DNA of 56,045 bases from Thermoplasmata archaeon (GCA_020054495.1 JAHWGK010000005.1:33098-89142); one strand, 5' to 3'; shown: positions 37,709 to 46,679, counted from the first letter of the stretch. Program-made: numbers and translations. Notes: generated by a model not told the origin, from the letters alone.

Positions 37709-38674
37709 TTGTCAATAAAAAATAAATCAACAATAATTCTTTTTACTTTGATATTTATTTTAATCATTTCGATGTTGTACCCTACTTCAACTGTTGCAAA
37801 AATCAAGGCTAAAGTTGTTTTAGAAATTGATTGGGATTTAGAAGAAACTCAGAAACCTGTAATTCCCAGAGATGAAATTAAAGAATTGGATATCGTTTTA
37901 AAATTTCAAGTTGTTACAAATGATTATGTGGGTAAGGGTGTGTTGATAGGTTATTTTGATGCTGGTGCTGCAGCTTTGATCAATATAAATATTATTGAAA
38001 CTTCTCCCTGGTGTTCAGCAGTTCTAAATCGAACTCGTGTTTCATTATATTTATCTGAATATGATGAGGCCAAAATAAAATTATATATGGCTATTGATGA
38101 GACTGCCCCTGCTTATGGTGATGGTTTTATAAAAATTGAAGCAAAATGTCCTTATGGAAGTGTTGGAATTGTTGAAGGTTTTGTGGGTGAATTTGAGCTT
38201 CATTTTAGTCCATCGTATCTACCGATTATTAAAACTAATTTACCTGAGATTAATACAAAAAGAATTAGTCCGCAAGAAAAAGCTATTTTCCCTATTGAAA
38301 TAGAAAATGCTGGTAATGCTAGAACAGAGATTTTATTTGATATTGAGAATGTTCCTGATGGTTGGGGAGCATCTATTACTGATACTGTTATTCTTGATGA
38401 GGCTAAAGGATCAAAAGCAATTGCTTATCTTAGGATTATTCCTCCGAATGAACTTGGTTTTCATTATGATGAGGCAAATATTCGTGTTAAAATGACTCCT
38501 GTTATGGCAGAAAATCCTGATGAGGTTGGTAATCCTTTATTTGCTACTTTTACTGTTCAAAATAGAGGATCTTCTTCAAGTGGTATTGAGATGGTTGGAT
38601 TATTAGGAGTTATAGTCCTAATAATTTTATTACTACTTTACCAGTTTGTGATTAAAAAAAGACTTAGAAACTAA
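37709..38674 (+). CDS. Membrane-anchored exported protein A2
   Basis: 321 aa, TTG start ten bases after GGGGG. N-terminal signal (IILFTLIFILIISMLYPTST). The first domain differs from A1. The second, about 190-275, is close to A1 (FPIEIENAGNARTEILFDIE, then GWGASITDTVILDEAKGSKA). One C-terminal helix near 293-312 (GIEMVGLLGVIVLIILLLLY) and a short KKRLRN tail follow. It lies 18 bases after B1 and 52 before B2, so the array is probably one transcript. Same length as A1, consistent with tandem duplication of an A-B pair. Confidence 0.75.
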   Translation: MSIKNKSTIILFTLIFILIISMLYPTSTVAKIKAKVVLEIDWDLEETQKPVIPRDEIKELDIVLKFQVVTNDYVGKGVLIGYFDAGAAALININIIETSPWCSAVLNRTRVSLYLSEYDEAKIKLYMAIDETAPAYGDGFIKIEAKCPYGSVGIVEGFVGEFELHFSPSYLPIIKTNLPEINTKRISPQEKAIFPIEIENAGNARTEILFDIENVPDGWGASITDTVILDEAKGSKAIAYLRIIPPNELGFHYDEANIRVKMTPVMAENPDEVGNPLFATFTVQNRGSSSSGIEMVGLLGVIVLIILLLLYQFVIKKRLRN

Positions 38675-38726
38675 GTGATAACTTATTTTCTTCATATATG
38701 ATAAATTCGAGAATCAATTTCTACTT

Positions 38727-40331
38727 TTGGAGAGGGGGAAAAAGAATATTCCTAGAAAAAAAAGAATACTAGTAATATTCATTATCACCTTACTTTGTTT
38801 TAGTTTTATAAATTATATTTTATCAGGAGATGTTGTTGCCCAAAGAGAGGGAGATCCTGGAGGCCCTAAAGGAATTTTACAAAATTTAGGAGTTATTCTT
38901 GCAAGAGATATATTTAAGATAATTCGTTTTGCTGCAGAATCAGCTGCTGCTGATCCACCTGTGATAGAGATCAGCTACAATGAAACAGTAACAGTAGAGG
39001 TTGGTATGTTGAATCTAGACACTGGTGAGTTTGAAACAAAGTGGTGGGGGCTTTATGATGAAAGATTCTTGAATTTTGAAGTCGTGGAATATCCTGGTGG
39101 TAATGAACATGGGAAATGGTTTGTTACTTTTGATCCACCTGCTGTAAGAGTTCAAGAAGGTGTTGTACTAAAAACAAATGCTTCTATTTCTTTAAGATCT
39201 CCTAGATTAGCTGAAGAACCAATACAAAACGGAATTCTAAAGATTAGAATTCATGATACATGGGTATATGGTAGTACTTATTTTGCTGGAGAAAATTATC
39301 TTGCAGGATACGACACCCTAATTGAAAAGATTATTGCTTGGTTGTCTTGGTTTGTTATGTCGATAGCGCCAGGAGGGTGGGGGAAAGAAACAAGTGGTCA
39401 TGCGTTAACTGATCCGTATGATGTTGATATTCTTGTTAAAGTAAAGCCTTTTCATTCAGTTGCATTTGATTCAGTTCCTTATATTGTGGTTAGGCCTGAT
39501 GAGATTGTTTCTATTCCAATTACTCTGCAAAATCTTGGTAATTATAATGATACTTTTAGTTTTAGAGTTGTTAGCGATCATGATGATATTAGGATTGCTG
39601 AGCCGATGAGTATTACTTTGGCTCCGGGTGAAGTAGATAATGCTTTTTTAGGTGTTTCTGTCCCTTCATCAGTATTTGATTTCGGAACTATTCATAATAT
39701 TGAGCTGGAGGCTTATTCGATTGATGAAGTTAATACGACTATTGCTACGAGGACTGTAACATTGGAATCAAAAGGAGTGTATTTTTCAGAGGTTAGTGGT
39801 TTAGGAATTTTTTTCTTTATCTTTATTTTCATTATTTTAGTAATATTTGTTATGATGAGGCGTAGACGTCTTCTTGATGATATTTGTGTTAGACCTGATA
39901 AACCTTGGGATATTCCTAAGGAACAAAAATATTTGGAAAGTCTTAAAAAAGAGGATAAAGAAAAATATAATGAAGTTTTGAAAATGATGGAAGATGAGTA
40001 TAAATCTGCTCTTTTATGGTATGATAGTTATATTAAATCAGCTCTTCAGCCTAAACCAGTGAAAAAAGAAAAGGTTAAAAAAGTTAAAAAAGAAAAACCA
40101 AAAAAGAAGATAAAACCTTTTTTTAAGAAGGTAGAAAAACCTGTTGAAGAAAAAACAGTTGAAAAGGAAACAAAAGAAGATTTAAACATAATTGAAGAAC
40201 CTATAACAAGGAAGGGTAAAGAATTTATTGATAAAAAAGATTTAATGGAGAAACGTAGAAAAGAAAAAGCAATTCATAGAATTAAACAAGCACAAGAAAA
40301 ACAGAGAAGGAAATTTGGAAGATCTATTTAG
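38727..40331 (+). CDS. Membrane-anchored exported protein B2 with Lys-rich cytoplasmic tail
   Basis: Paralogue of B1; MLNLDTGEFETKWWGLY and the NEW3 domain are almost identical. A TTG at 38727 opens the frame, but it precedes the GAGAGGGGG ribosome-binding site, so the ATT at 38748, nine bases after it, is the more likely start. Signal peptide (ILVIFIITLLCFSFINYIL); extracellular region to about residue 355 with LQNLGNYNDTFSFRVV; membrane helix about 358-377; RRRRLL; then WDIPKEQKYLESLK and a Lys/Glu tail. Unlike B1 it has an extra hydrophobic insert (IIAWLSWFVMSIA, about 202-214). The partner is A2. Role unknown. Confidence 0.75.
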   Translation: MERGKKNIPRKKRILVIFIITLLCFSFINYILSGDVVAQREGDPGGPKGILQNLGVILARDIFKIIRFAAESAAADPPVIEISYNETVTVEVGMLNLDTGEFETKWWGLYDERFLNFEVVEYPGGNEHGKWFVTFDPPAVRVQEGVVLKTNASISLRSPRLAEEPIQNGILKIRIHDTWVYGSTYFAGENYLAGYDTLIEKIIAWLSWFVMSIAPGGWGKETSGHALTDPYDVDILVKVKPFHSVAFDSVPYIVVRPDEIVSIPITLQNLGNYNDTFSFRVVSDHDDIRIAEPMSITLAPGEVDNAFLGVSVPSSVFDFGTIHNIELEAYSIDEVNTTIATRTVTLESKGVYFSEVSGLGIFFFIFIFIILVIFVMMRRRRLLDDICVRPDKPWDIPKEQKYLESLKKEDKEKYNEVLKMMEDEYKSALLWYDSYIKSALQPKPVKKEKVKKVKKEKPKKKIKPFFKKVEKPVEEKTVEKETKEDLNIIEEPITRKGKEFIDKKDLMEKRRKEKAIHRIKQAQEKQRRKFGRSI

Positions 40332-40341
40332 ATATTCTTTT

Positions 40342-41049
40342 TTAAATACTTGGTGAAAATCCAAGCCATATAAGGATAAAAATTGTAACCGCAACGATAA
40401 ATAACATGATCCACACTGTAGCATTCCATCTTACTACTTTTACACCATCTAAAGGACCAAATGGTAATAGATTAAAAACTGCAAAAAGAGCATTTATTAA
40501 ACAAATAAATCCAAACATTGCACCAATTTGCGTTTCAAAGAAAACAAAATAGTAAAGTGGAAATGTAATAAAGGCAATTATAATATTTGAAAGTGGCCCT
40601 GCCATTGCGATTTTTCCTGTTTCGTGATATCTTGATCCGCCCATAAACATAACTGCTCCTGGTGCAGCAAATACTAATCCTGCAAAAACTGATAGCCCTA
40701 AAGCTAAAATTAAACCAAGGGGAAACAGCCTGTATTCAGCCCAGAGGCCAAATTTTTGAGCCATGAACTTATGTGACATTTCATGAAAAAAGAAACCTGT
40801 AAGAACACCTGCAAATGCATAAGGAATTGAATTAACGATCAAATTTAAATTAGTATTAACAATCAAACCACCGCTTAACCAAAAAGAAAATGCAATTGTA
40901 AGTACAAGGACTGATATCAATATATGTGTAGTTTCTATTTTACTAAACTTGCCAGGTTTTCCTGCATCTAAAGTTCCCTTTGGAAAGTACATGTACTCCC
41001 TTGGCGGTATGTCATGAAATGAGGTGTAAATCTTTCTCTCCTGCGCCAT
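40342..41049 (-). CDS. Site-2-type intramembrane zinc metalloprotease, M50 family
   Basis: 235 aa with about six membrane helices. The zinc motif HEMSHKFMAQKFG (HExxH) lies at about residue 107. The second metal-ligand motif FNLLPFGPLDGVKV near 190-203 contributes the Asp. Proteins of this family cut membrane-bound substrates such as anti-sigma factors and transmembrane regulators. No PDZ domain is present. It faces the B2 gene tail to tail, 10 bases apart. The substrate is unknown. Confidence 0.9.
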   Translation of the reverse strand: MAQERKIYTSFHDIPPREYMYFPKGTLDAGKPGKFSKIETTHILISVLVLTIAFSFWLSGGLIVNTNLNLIVNSIPYAFAGVLTGFFFHEMSHKFMAQKFGLWAEYRLFPLGLILALGLSVFAGLVFAAPGAVMFMGGSRYHETGKIAMAGPLSNIIIAFITFPLYYFVFFETQIGAMFGFICLINALFAVFNLLPFGPLDGVKVVRWNATVWIMLFIVAVTIFILIWLGFSPSI

Positions 41050-41100
41050 AGATGATTCTCTCTAATTATTATTTATGGATTGTTTTAGTATAAATAACTA

Positions 41101-42264
41101 TCATCCAGTTAAAAGATTTGCAATATATGGAAACGCAACAATTGTTCCGATCATACTGCCTACATTTGCAAGTGCTACAACCATTAGAAGTCTTATAACT
41201 CTGTTATTCCAGAATTCTTTTAAGCTATCAATTTTACTTAGATTTTTGAAGTCCTTTATAACAGGCGTTCTGAGTTTTGCTTCAACGTATCCTGCTACCC
41301 ATCCTGCAGCAATCGCAGGGTTCAATGATGTTATTGGAGCTGCTACAAAGGCAGTCAATATTGATAGTATATGCCCTCGTGCAATCGCAGTTCCAATTGC
41401 TGAACAAATTCCATTGATTAAAAACCAATAAATAAACATCTCAAGTGCAAGATCTAATCCTTTGAAGTAAAAAGCATAAATAATTAATGCTGCAAACAAA
41501 ACAGGTATTGTATAACCAATTGCTTTCAATATGCTAAAACGTTTTTTTGGAACGTATTCTAATTCTTTTAGGTCAACATCCAGTTTTTTCTTTTCCAAAT
41601 GTTTTTTAATGCCCTTAATATGTCCCGCGCCCACTACTGCAACGACTTTTTTTCCTTTCTTGCTTTCATTAAGGATTTTTTGGGATATATATTTATCTCG
41701 CTCATGGATTAAAACATTTGTAGCACTTGGCGCAATCTTGCCGAATTCCTCCATAAGAGTAGAAATTACATCTTGGTCCATTAGTTTTTCAAGATCCAGT
41801 TCCTCAAGTTCTTCCTCACCAAATCCTACTATTGCCTTTAGAAACTCCCAAGAGAGTCTAAACTTCTCTCTAATACCCATTTTACGCCAAGCTCTTTTAA
41901 GCGTAATTGAAATATCTCTATCAATTAGTGCCACTTCTAAACCATATTTTTCCGCTTCATTCATCGCTGCTATCATCTCAGAGCCCGGCTCGACACCGTA
42001 TTCCTTGCCAAGTTTCCTTTGAATGGATGATAAAAATGTTTGTGCAAGCATCAGATAAGAATTATTTGATTTTAAAAGCTGCGTTACAGGAGTATTTTCC
42101 CATTTATCCTTTTTTGTTATTGCATCGTATCTTCTTTTACAAAGTTCAACAGCAACAATATCTGGCTTATATTTTTCAATTACCTCTTTAACTTCTTTAA
42201 CACTATCTTTAGAAATGTGTGCGGTACCAACTAATATGATATTATCATTTATTTTAACTTGCAA
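41101..42264 (-). CDS. TraB/PrgY-family membrane protein
   Basis: 387 aa. The N-terminal half is the TraB/GumN-like domain: IILVGTAHISKDSVKEV at 9-25, VAVELCKRRYDAI near 36-48, EAEKYGLEVALIDRDI near 110-125, VVGAGHIKGI near 206-215. The C-terminal half has about four membrane helices. PrgY inhibits a peptide pheromone in Enterococcus, and the fold resembles Tiki/EreA hydrolases, so a membrane metallopeptidase role has been proposed. In archaea the function is unknown. Confidence 0.88.
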   Translation of the reverse strand: MQVKINDNIILVGTAHISKDSVKEVKEVIEKYKPDIVAVELCKRRYDAITKKDKWENTPVTQLLKSNNSYLMLAQTFLSSIQRKLGKEYGVEPGSEMIAAMNEAEKYGLEVALIDRDISITLKRAWRKMGIREKFRLSWEFLKAIVGFGEEELEELDLEKLMDQDVISTLMEEFGKIAPSATNVLIHERDKYISQKILNESKKGKKVVAVVGAGHIKGIKKHLEKKKLDVDLKELEYVPKKRFSILKAIGYTIPVLFAALIIYAFYFKGLDLALEMFIYWFLINGICSAIGTAIARGHILSILTAFVAAPITSLNPAIAAGWVAGYVEAKLRTPVIKDFKNLSKIDSLKEFWNNRVIRLLMVVALANVGSMIGTIVAFPYIANLLTG

Positions 42265-42317
42265 TTTTATCTCCTTTTAGCCTCGTAATGTTGTATAGCT
42301 ATATAAAAAAAACATAC

Positions 42318-42953
42318 TTAAATCTCAGCTTCAAAATCTTCTACTGTAGGCTTGAATTTGTCATAAGATTTTATCTTACCTTGCTCTTTTAATATGGCTC
42401 TTGTTAGAAGCCAATAAACAAGAGCTAGTGCTCTTCTTCCTTTGTTATTTGTAGGTATCACTAAATCTAGGTATTTAGTCTCATTATTAGTATCGCATAG
42501 TCCTACAACAGGTATGCCTGCGTTTTCTGCTTCATGCAACGCTTGTGCATCAGCAAGTGGATCGGTTACAATAAGTAGTTCAGGCTCTAGAAAACCTTTA
42601 GCGTTAGGGTTAGTCATGGTGCCAGGTCTAAAACGCCCATCTAAAACCTGTATGCCAGTATGTTCCGCAAGCTTTTTGATTGGTTTTTGCCCATATTGCC
42701 TGACAGATACAATTAAAATATTATCGGGATCATATTTTACAAGTAACTTTGCAGCAATCTTTATTCTCTCATCAGTTTTTTTTACATCAATAATGTATAA
42801 TCCATCGTTTCTAACTTTATATATAAAATCCCTGATATCAGCTGTTTTTTGCCTTGTTCCAATATGAGCACCAGAAGTCATGTAGGTTTCCTCAGGTAGT
42901 GACATACCCTCGTCTTCCTTTTTTTCTTCCTTCTTTTTTTTCTCTTCGGCCAT
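42318..42953 (-). CDS. rpsB: 30S ribosomal protein S2 (uS2)
   Basis: 211 aa. Conserved features: YMTSGAHIGTRQKT near 24-37, DGLYIIDVKKTDERI, GRFRPGTMTNP near 105-115, EPELLIVTDPLADAQALHEA, GIPVVGLCDTNN and the C-terminal VYWLLTRAILKEQGKI. The N-terminus has the Lys/Glu-rich extension common in archaea. It lies 17 bases after rpoK, as in the conserved archaeal rpoN-rpoK-(eno)-rps2 cluster, but eno is absent between them. Confidence 0.96.
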   Translation of the reverse strand: MAEEKKKKEEKKEDEGMSLPEETYMTSGAHIGTRQKTADIRDFIYKVRNDGLYIIDVKKTDERIKIAAKLLVKYDPDNILIVSVRQYGQKPIKKLAEHTGIQVLDGRFRPGTMTNPNAKGFLEPELLIVTDPLADAQALHEAENAGIPVVGLCDTNNETKYLDLVIPTNNKGRRALALVYWLLTRAILKEQGKIKSYDKFKPTVEDFEAEI

Positions 42954-42970
42954 TAGTTTTCCTCTTTATG

Positions 42971-43150
42971 CTATGGTGCCTGGACTCTTTTAACTGTTAT
43001 TGGTATTGCATCTTCTTTAAACTCATGCATGGCTATGTCTATTGGTGAAATAATACCTTTTGGTATTTTTATAAGAGTAGGAGCTCCCATTGATATTTGT
43101 AAAGCCCGAGCTCCAACTATTCGTGCCTTTTCAAATCGAGTATATTCCAA
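42971..43150 (-). CDS. rpoK: DNA-directed RNA polymerase subunit K (Rpb6/omega)
   Basis: 59 aa. [20 protein letters not shown] at 2-21 is the conserved Rpb6/omega core that clamps the large subunit, and [20 protein letters not shown] at 34-53 completes it. TTG is the only suitable start; GGTG lies 7 bases upstream and a nearby ATG is out of frame. The N-terminus is short compared with many archaeal RpoK proteins. The usual upstream genes (rpl18e, rpl13, rps9, rpoN) are missing; a transposase lies there instead. The stop is TAG. Confidence 0.92.
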   Translation of the reverse strand: MEYTRFEKARIVGARALQISMGAPTLIKIPKGIISPIDIAMHEFKEDAIPITVKRVQAP

Positions 43151-43418
43151 ATTAATGCACCATATCTAATAAACGGTAAGAGCACCAAATACTAGAAGCA
43201 TTTAAAAAGCTTACCCTTAAAACCAGTAGCTCCGAAAGTGGTCTCTAATTTTGTAAAACTAGGCATAAAAACAGATCTTATAAGTATTTCTATCAACTGA
43301 TTCACTCTGTAAAAAACAAAAATATGGATAAAAAGTGATTAGAAATCAAAAATATTGGGATATAAATCTACTCAAAATTAACTAAAAAAACTGTATAACA
43401 CATAGGATACTGCACCTG
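43151..43418. other. Intergenic region between rpoK and the transposase
   Basis: AT-rich, no open gene or tRNA seen. It should contain the rpoK promoter and the downstream end of the insertion element, but no convincing terminal inverted repeat was found. Confidence 0.4.
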
Positions 43419-44987
43419 TTATCCTCTTTCAAGGTCAACAGTGTATAATATGGTTCCAAAAAGTTTTGAAGTAACAAGATGCTTATCTCCTACCTGGTCA
43501 AAAAGAGCAAGCCAAATAAGAATATCTGTTAATATCCATAGGTTATACAATAGTACTGAGAACATGAAATAGAATAGTCTAATCAGATAATTCTTAGACG
43601 TTGTCTTTGGAAGATACGAATGTTTCTTTATCCTGTAGCTCGTTTCTACACCCCATCTTCTCCCGTATTGTAAGAAGAGTCTTTCAGCCAATTTAACATC
43701 ATTTTCATCATATTCTTCATTGGTTGCAAACGCTCGTTTTACCTTTTTACCATCCTTAAGTTCTTCTTCAACAATAACCAGGTTAAATGTGACATCTTTC
43801 ATTTCAAAATCAGTAATTACACTTGGTGAAGGAACAATTTCCAATATTTCTTTTACTGTAGTGATCTTTGTAGCAGGCATCAAATACTTAAGATGAAACC
43901 GTTGGAATACTTTTATTGCGTTTGAATCAAAGAAACCACGGTCAACATAAACCCATTTTATCTTGATCCGCTGCATTGCATATCTTAATAATTTGCTTAG
44001 GATTTGTTCCTTATTATCAAATGGCCCAACAGGTAAAGCAAGAAGTGTAAATCGTTTACCAGATTCAACTATGTTTATTGTGGCGAATTTGTAGCATTTT
44101 GTAGTTCCCCGATCTGGTTCTTTACCAACAACCATAGGGCTACTTCGATCCCCATAATAGTACCATTCTGTGAAATCTATGGCAACATCATACTTTTTAT
44201 GTACATCGAAAATGTTTGACTGGTTTGTCATATTCCAAACAATTTCAAAAAGTGTGATAAACATCTTATGAAGTTGTTTATGATCTTGGTAGTTTTTCAG
44301 ATGATATAGTAGTGTATCTGCATCAGGGCAACCACATGACCGTAGTTCTCTGAAGGTTTTGTTTCCATTCTCTGCGAAATCCCTGGTTTGCCCCATATGG
44401 ATCATGAGGTCTAGGAATTGATTCTTGGTATAGACTGTGTTGGGGTTGAGATCTATAAAAGGGCTAAATCTCTTCTTGAATAGTTTACATATCTCCTTTG
44501 TTTTCTCATTTTTCTGAAGATATTGATTTCTTTCTTTGGTCTGTTTCTTTGGAATTTCAGGTTCCAAAGTCTTGATGTCTAGAAGGATACCGAATTTTTC
44601 TGAGATTTCCTCGATTTTATCCGCTGCAAACTCTAGTATCTCTTTTGTTTCACTATCGAGGATATGGTGAATGAAGTATCCTATGGTTCTTCGATCTGGT
44701 GTCTTTGTAAATCCGAGTTTGAATTTTTCAGATGGATGTTTATTCAAATATTTGGTCAGTTTTGTATGAAATTTGATCCCCTTGAGTTTCTGAAATAAAA
44801 TAAGTTTGAAAAGTGATTCATAGGGGAATTTTATCTTCCTATAATTGATTTTAATGAATGAGTATATATCAAATCTATTTAGAAACTCAGCTATCGCTAC
44901 ATTCTTTTCTGTTTTGAATAGTTCGAATGTGTTATATATCTCCTTTTCAATTTTAGAATTGGAGATATTTTGTTTGCTTGGTGGCAT
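43419..44987 (-). CDS. IS4-superfamily DDE transposase (ISH3-like or related)
   Basis: 522 aa. The transposase core has the catalytic Asp in DVAIDFTEWYY near 261-271, a second Asp in WVYVDRGFFDSNAIKVF near 338-354, and the Y-(2)-R-(3)-E-(6)-K signature in YGRRWGVETSYRIKKH near 455. This fits the IS4 superfamily of DDE transposases, and the ~520-aa length and domain order fit archaeal ISH3-like members. The gene is intact. AGGAGGT precedes the ATG and a strong hairpin lies just upstream of that site. It has interrupted the usual neighbourhood of rpoK. Confidence 0.88.
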   Translation of the reverse strand: MPPSKQNISNSKIEKEIYNTFELFKTEKNVAIAEFLNRFDIYSFIKINYRKIKFPYESLFKLILFQKLKGIKFHTKLTKYLNKHPSEKFKLGFTKTPDRRTIGYFIHHILDSETKEILEFAADKIEEISEKFGILLDIKTLEPEIPKKQTKERNQYLQKNEKTKEICKLFKKRFSPFIDLNPNTVYTKNQFLDLMIHMGQTRDFAENGNKTFRELRSCGCPDADTLLYHLKNYQDHKQLHKMFITLFEIVWNMTNQSNIFDVHKKYDVAIDFTEWYYYGDRSSPMVVGKEPDRGTTKCYKFATINIVESGKRFTLLALPVGPFDNKEQILSKLLRYAMQRIKIKWVYVDRGFFDSNAIKVFQRFHLKYLMPATKITTVKEILEIVPSPSVITDFEMKDVTFNLVIVEEELKDGKKVKRAFATNEEYDENDVKLAERLFLQYGRRWGVETSYRIKKHSYLPKTTSKNYLIRLFYFMFSVLLYNLWILTDILIWLALFDQVGDKHLVTSKLFGTILYTVDLERG

Positions 44988-45000
44988 TCAAGGACCTCCT

Positions 45001-45033
45001 GCCAAAGGGGGAGCTGCAACTCCCACCTTTGGC
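45001..45033 (-). promoter_or_regulatory. 5' hairpin of the transposase mRNA
   Basis: A 14-bp inverted repeat (GCCAAAGG.GGGAG and its complement, one mismatch) with a 5-6-base loop. On the transcript it directly precedes the AGGAGGT ribosome-binding site of the transposase gene. Such hairpins in insertion sequences limit translation from outside readthrough transcripts. It could also be a terminator or part of the element end. Confidence 0.65.
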
Positions 45034-45163
45034 TATTTATGTCAATTTATATGTCTATTAATATGCATATTATTATGCATATATAAAACTTTGGGGCAAT
45101 ATTTATATATAAATTGAGGTCAAAAATTTTAAATATTAATATGCCTATCTAGTTTTGAAACAT

Positions 45164-45346
45164 ATGGGAGAAAAATCCTCATTAACGAAGGCATCTTCAA
45201 AAAGTGAATCTTTGAGGGCAACAGTACCAAAAGGAATAGTGAGCTTTCTAAAACTAAAAATCGGTGAAACCCTTGAATGGGAAATGGAGATAAAAGATGG
45301 CGAACGTGTTGCTATGGTAAGACCTAAACGAAAAAGATCTCGCTAA
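45164..45346 (+). CDS. AbrB/SpoVT-like DNA-binding protein
   Basis: 60 aa. SESLRATVPKGIVSFLKLKI, then GETLEWEMEIKDGERVAMVRP matches the swapped-hairpin AbrB fold (S.RVTIPK.I...L.I..GD.L.W....G). It ends in a basic KRKRSR tail. Small archaeal AbrB-like proteins are transcription regulators or antitoxins. No toxin gene is adjacent. TATA-like AATATTTATATATA lies about 64 bases upstream, between the transposase hairpin and this gene. A TTG 9 bases earlier is in frame. Confidence 0.75.
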   Translation: MGEKSSLTKASSKSESLRATVPKGIVSFLKLKIGETLEWEMEIKDGERVAMVRPKRKRSR

Positions 45347-45471
45347 ACGATAAAATCTAAAAAAGAAAAAGCGTCCTAATGTAAGAGAAAAATTATTTTG
45401 CCTTATACTCAGGTTTTATGCAACTCAGTTAGAGTAACATATTGGACTCTATATCGGTCATCAATTCATTA

Positions 45472-45834
45472 CTATTCATGAAGTCTTTCGATGCACCACA
45501 CTTTTTGATCTAGTGTGACTCTGATTTCGTCTCCTCTTTTCAGTTGTAGTGCTTGTATGCAGTCTTGTGCATCTTCCCAGAGTACCTCTAAAACTTTTTC
45601 TTTCCCGTTGTCCAAACGTGTTCTGAGTATCCATGGTCCTATAAATCCAGGAGCGGAAGGTTGCGATCCCTGAAATGTGCCCTCATATTTATCCAATATA
45701 ATAGGAACGCCTTGATAACCACACTCTTTGCAAGAACATTCCAATTTTTTGTTATTATCGGTTGCCACTTCATCTTTTATTGTTGTCTGACAAAAATTTT
45801 TACTACCGCATTGTGGACAAGCAAGAAGTTCCAT
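45472..45834 (-). CDS. Zinc-ribbon protein of unknown function
   Basis: 120 aa. The N-terminal zinc ribbon is CPQCGSKNFCQ...CSCKECGYQG (CxxC and CxxC). A beta-rich domain follows (PWILRTRLDNGKEKVLEVLW, then KRGDEIRVTLDQKVWCIERL). An ATG at 45861 would add nine residues; MELLACPQCGSK is the more natural start. No family recognised. It is transcribed away from the redox module. Confidence 0.6.
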   Translation of the reverse strand: MELLACPQCGSKNFCQTTIKDEVATDNNKKLECSCKECGYQGVPIILDKYEGTFQGSQPSAPGFIGPWILRTRLDNGKEKVLEVLWEDAQDCIQALQLKRGDEIRVTLDQKVWCIERLHE

Positions 45835-45980
45835 TTTTCTGTTCCCAGCATAACACAACATTTCTAGTAATTTATATTTTTCCCGTCTAAAACCTAGAAA
45901 ATTTGTTTTTCAGAATGAAAAAATGATGATTCCGGTTTAATGACCACGCTTTGGAAAAACGGAGACTCACATGCTGTTTG

Positions 45981-46508
45981 CTAACGAACATTAATCCTGA
46001 GTTTCATATACTCCTCTGTTATTTCTACTCTTTGTGGATATTTGCTAAAAAATCCTTCAAAAAATGTTTTAATGAATTTTGTAGATTCTAGGACTGCCAT
46101 TACCAGTGTAAAACTCTGTTTAGAATCGATGTTTAACTTATACCAGTTTGTTTTCTCAACATATTCTAAAACCTGTTTTACGTCTCTGATGCCTTTATCA
46201 AAATACTCTTCTCTATGACCATCTCCAATCGTATAAACCTCATCCCAGAATTTTTTAGATCCTTCTCCAATCTCGGCGAATATCGATTTCCAATGCGCAA
46301 TATCTATTATTAAATGCTCTTTGTTTGCTAAGTAATCTATATATGTCAAAATATCTTGCAGAGGTGCTTTTTCTGTTGCATCTTCCATGGATTCTAAACA
46401 ATTAAGTGCCCTTCGAATTATATCTGCCTGTGAAGTATTATATTTTGTTAGATATTTCTTAATAGTTGATATGGATTTTCCGTCTAAAGACACACTTAAT
46501 CGTTCCAT
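45981..46508 (-). CDS. Ribbon-helix-helix regulator-like protein
   Basis: 175 aa. MERLSVSLDGKSISTIKKYL at the N-terminus, then YNTSQADIIRRALNCLE, is a ribbon-helix-helix (MetJ/Arc-type) DNA-binding pattern. The remaining ~125 aa are an unrecognised helical domain that may bind a ligand or partner. It is divergent from the E subunit gene at 46680, which itself begins with a ribbon-helix-helix domain; the shared 170-base spacer contains repeats. It may be the regulator of the redox module. An upstream ATG (46571) would add 21 residues. Confidence 0.7.
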   Translation of the reverse strand: MERLSVSLDGKSISTIKKYLTKYNTSQADIIRRALNCLESMEDATEKAPLQDILTYIDYLANKEHLIIDIAHWKSIFAEIGEGSKKFWDEVYTIGDGHREEYFDKGIRDVKQVLEYVEKTNWYKLNIDSKQSFTLVMAVLESTKFIKTFFEGFFSKYPQRVEITEEYMKLRINVR

Positions 46509-46598
46509 AGTATCCTTTTTTCTTTGATATGTGAGGACTATATAATCTTTTATGTCCACGAATATGAGCATCGATTAAACATGATTAAATATTGTTAT

Positions 46599-46668
46599 GG
46601 ATTCGCAAATACCTTTTTAACAAACAAGCGAATTTTCGACATGAAATGGTGTTAAACCGTTAAACACA
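46599..46668. promoter_or_regulatory. Repeat-rich operator-like region before the redox module
   Basis: An inverted pair ATTCGC (46601-46606) and GCGAAT (46628-46633), and the paired repeat GTTAAACcGTTAAACA at 46651-46666 inside a near-palindrome. Ribbon-helix-helix proteins bind such tandem or palindromic 6-8-base sites. The proximity to two genes with that domain makes autoregulation plausible. Confidence 0.4.
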
Positions 46669-46679
46669 AGAGGTGTTGT

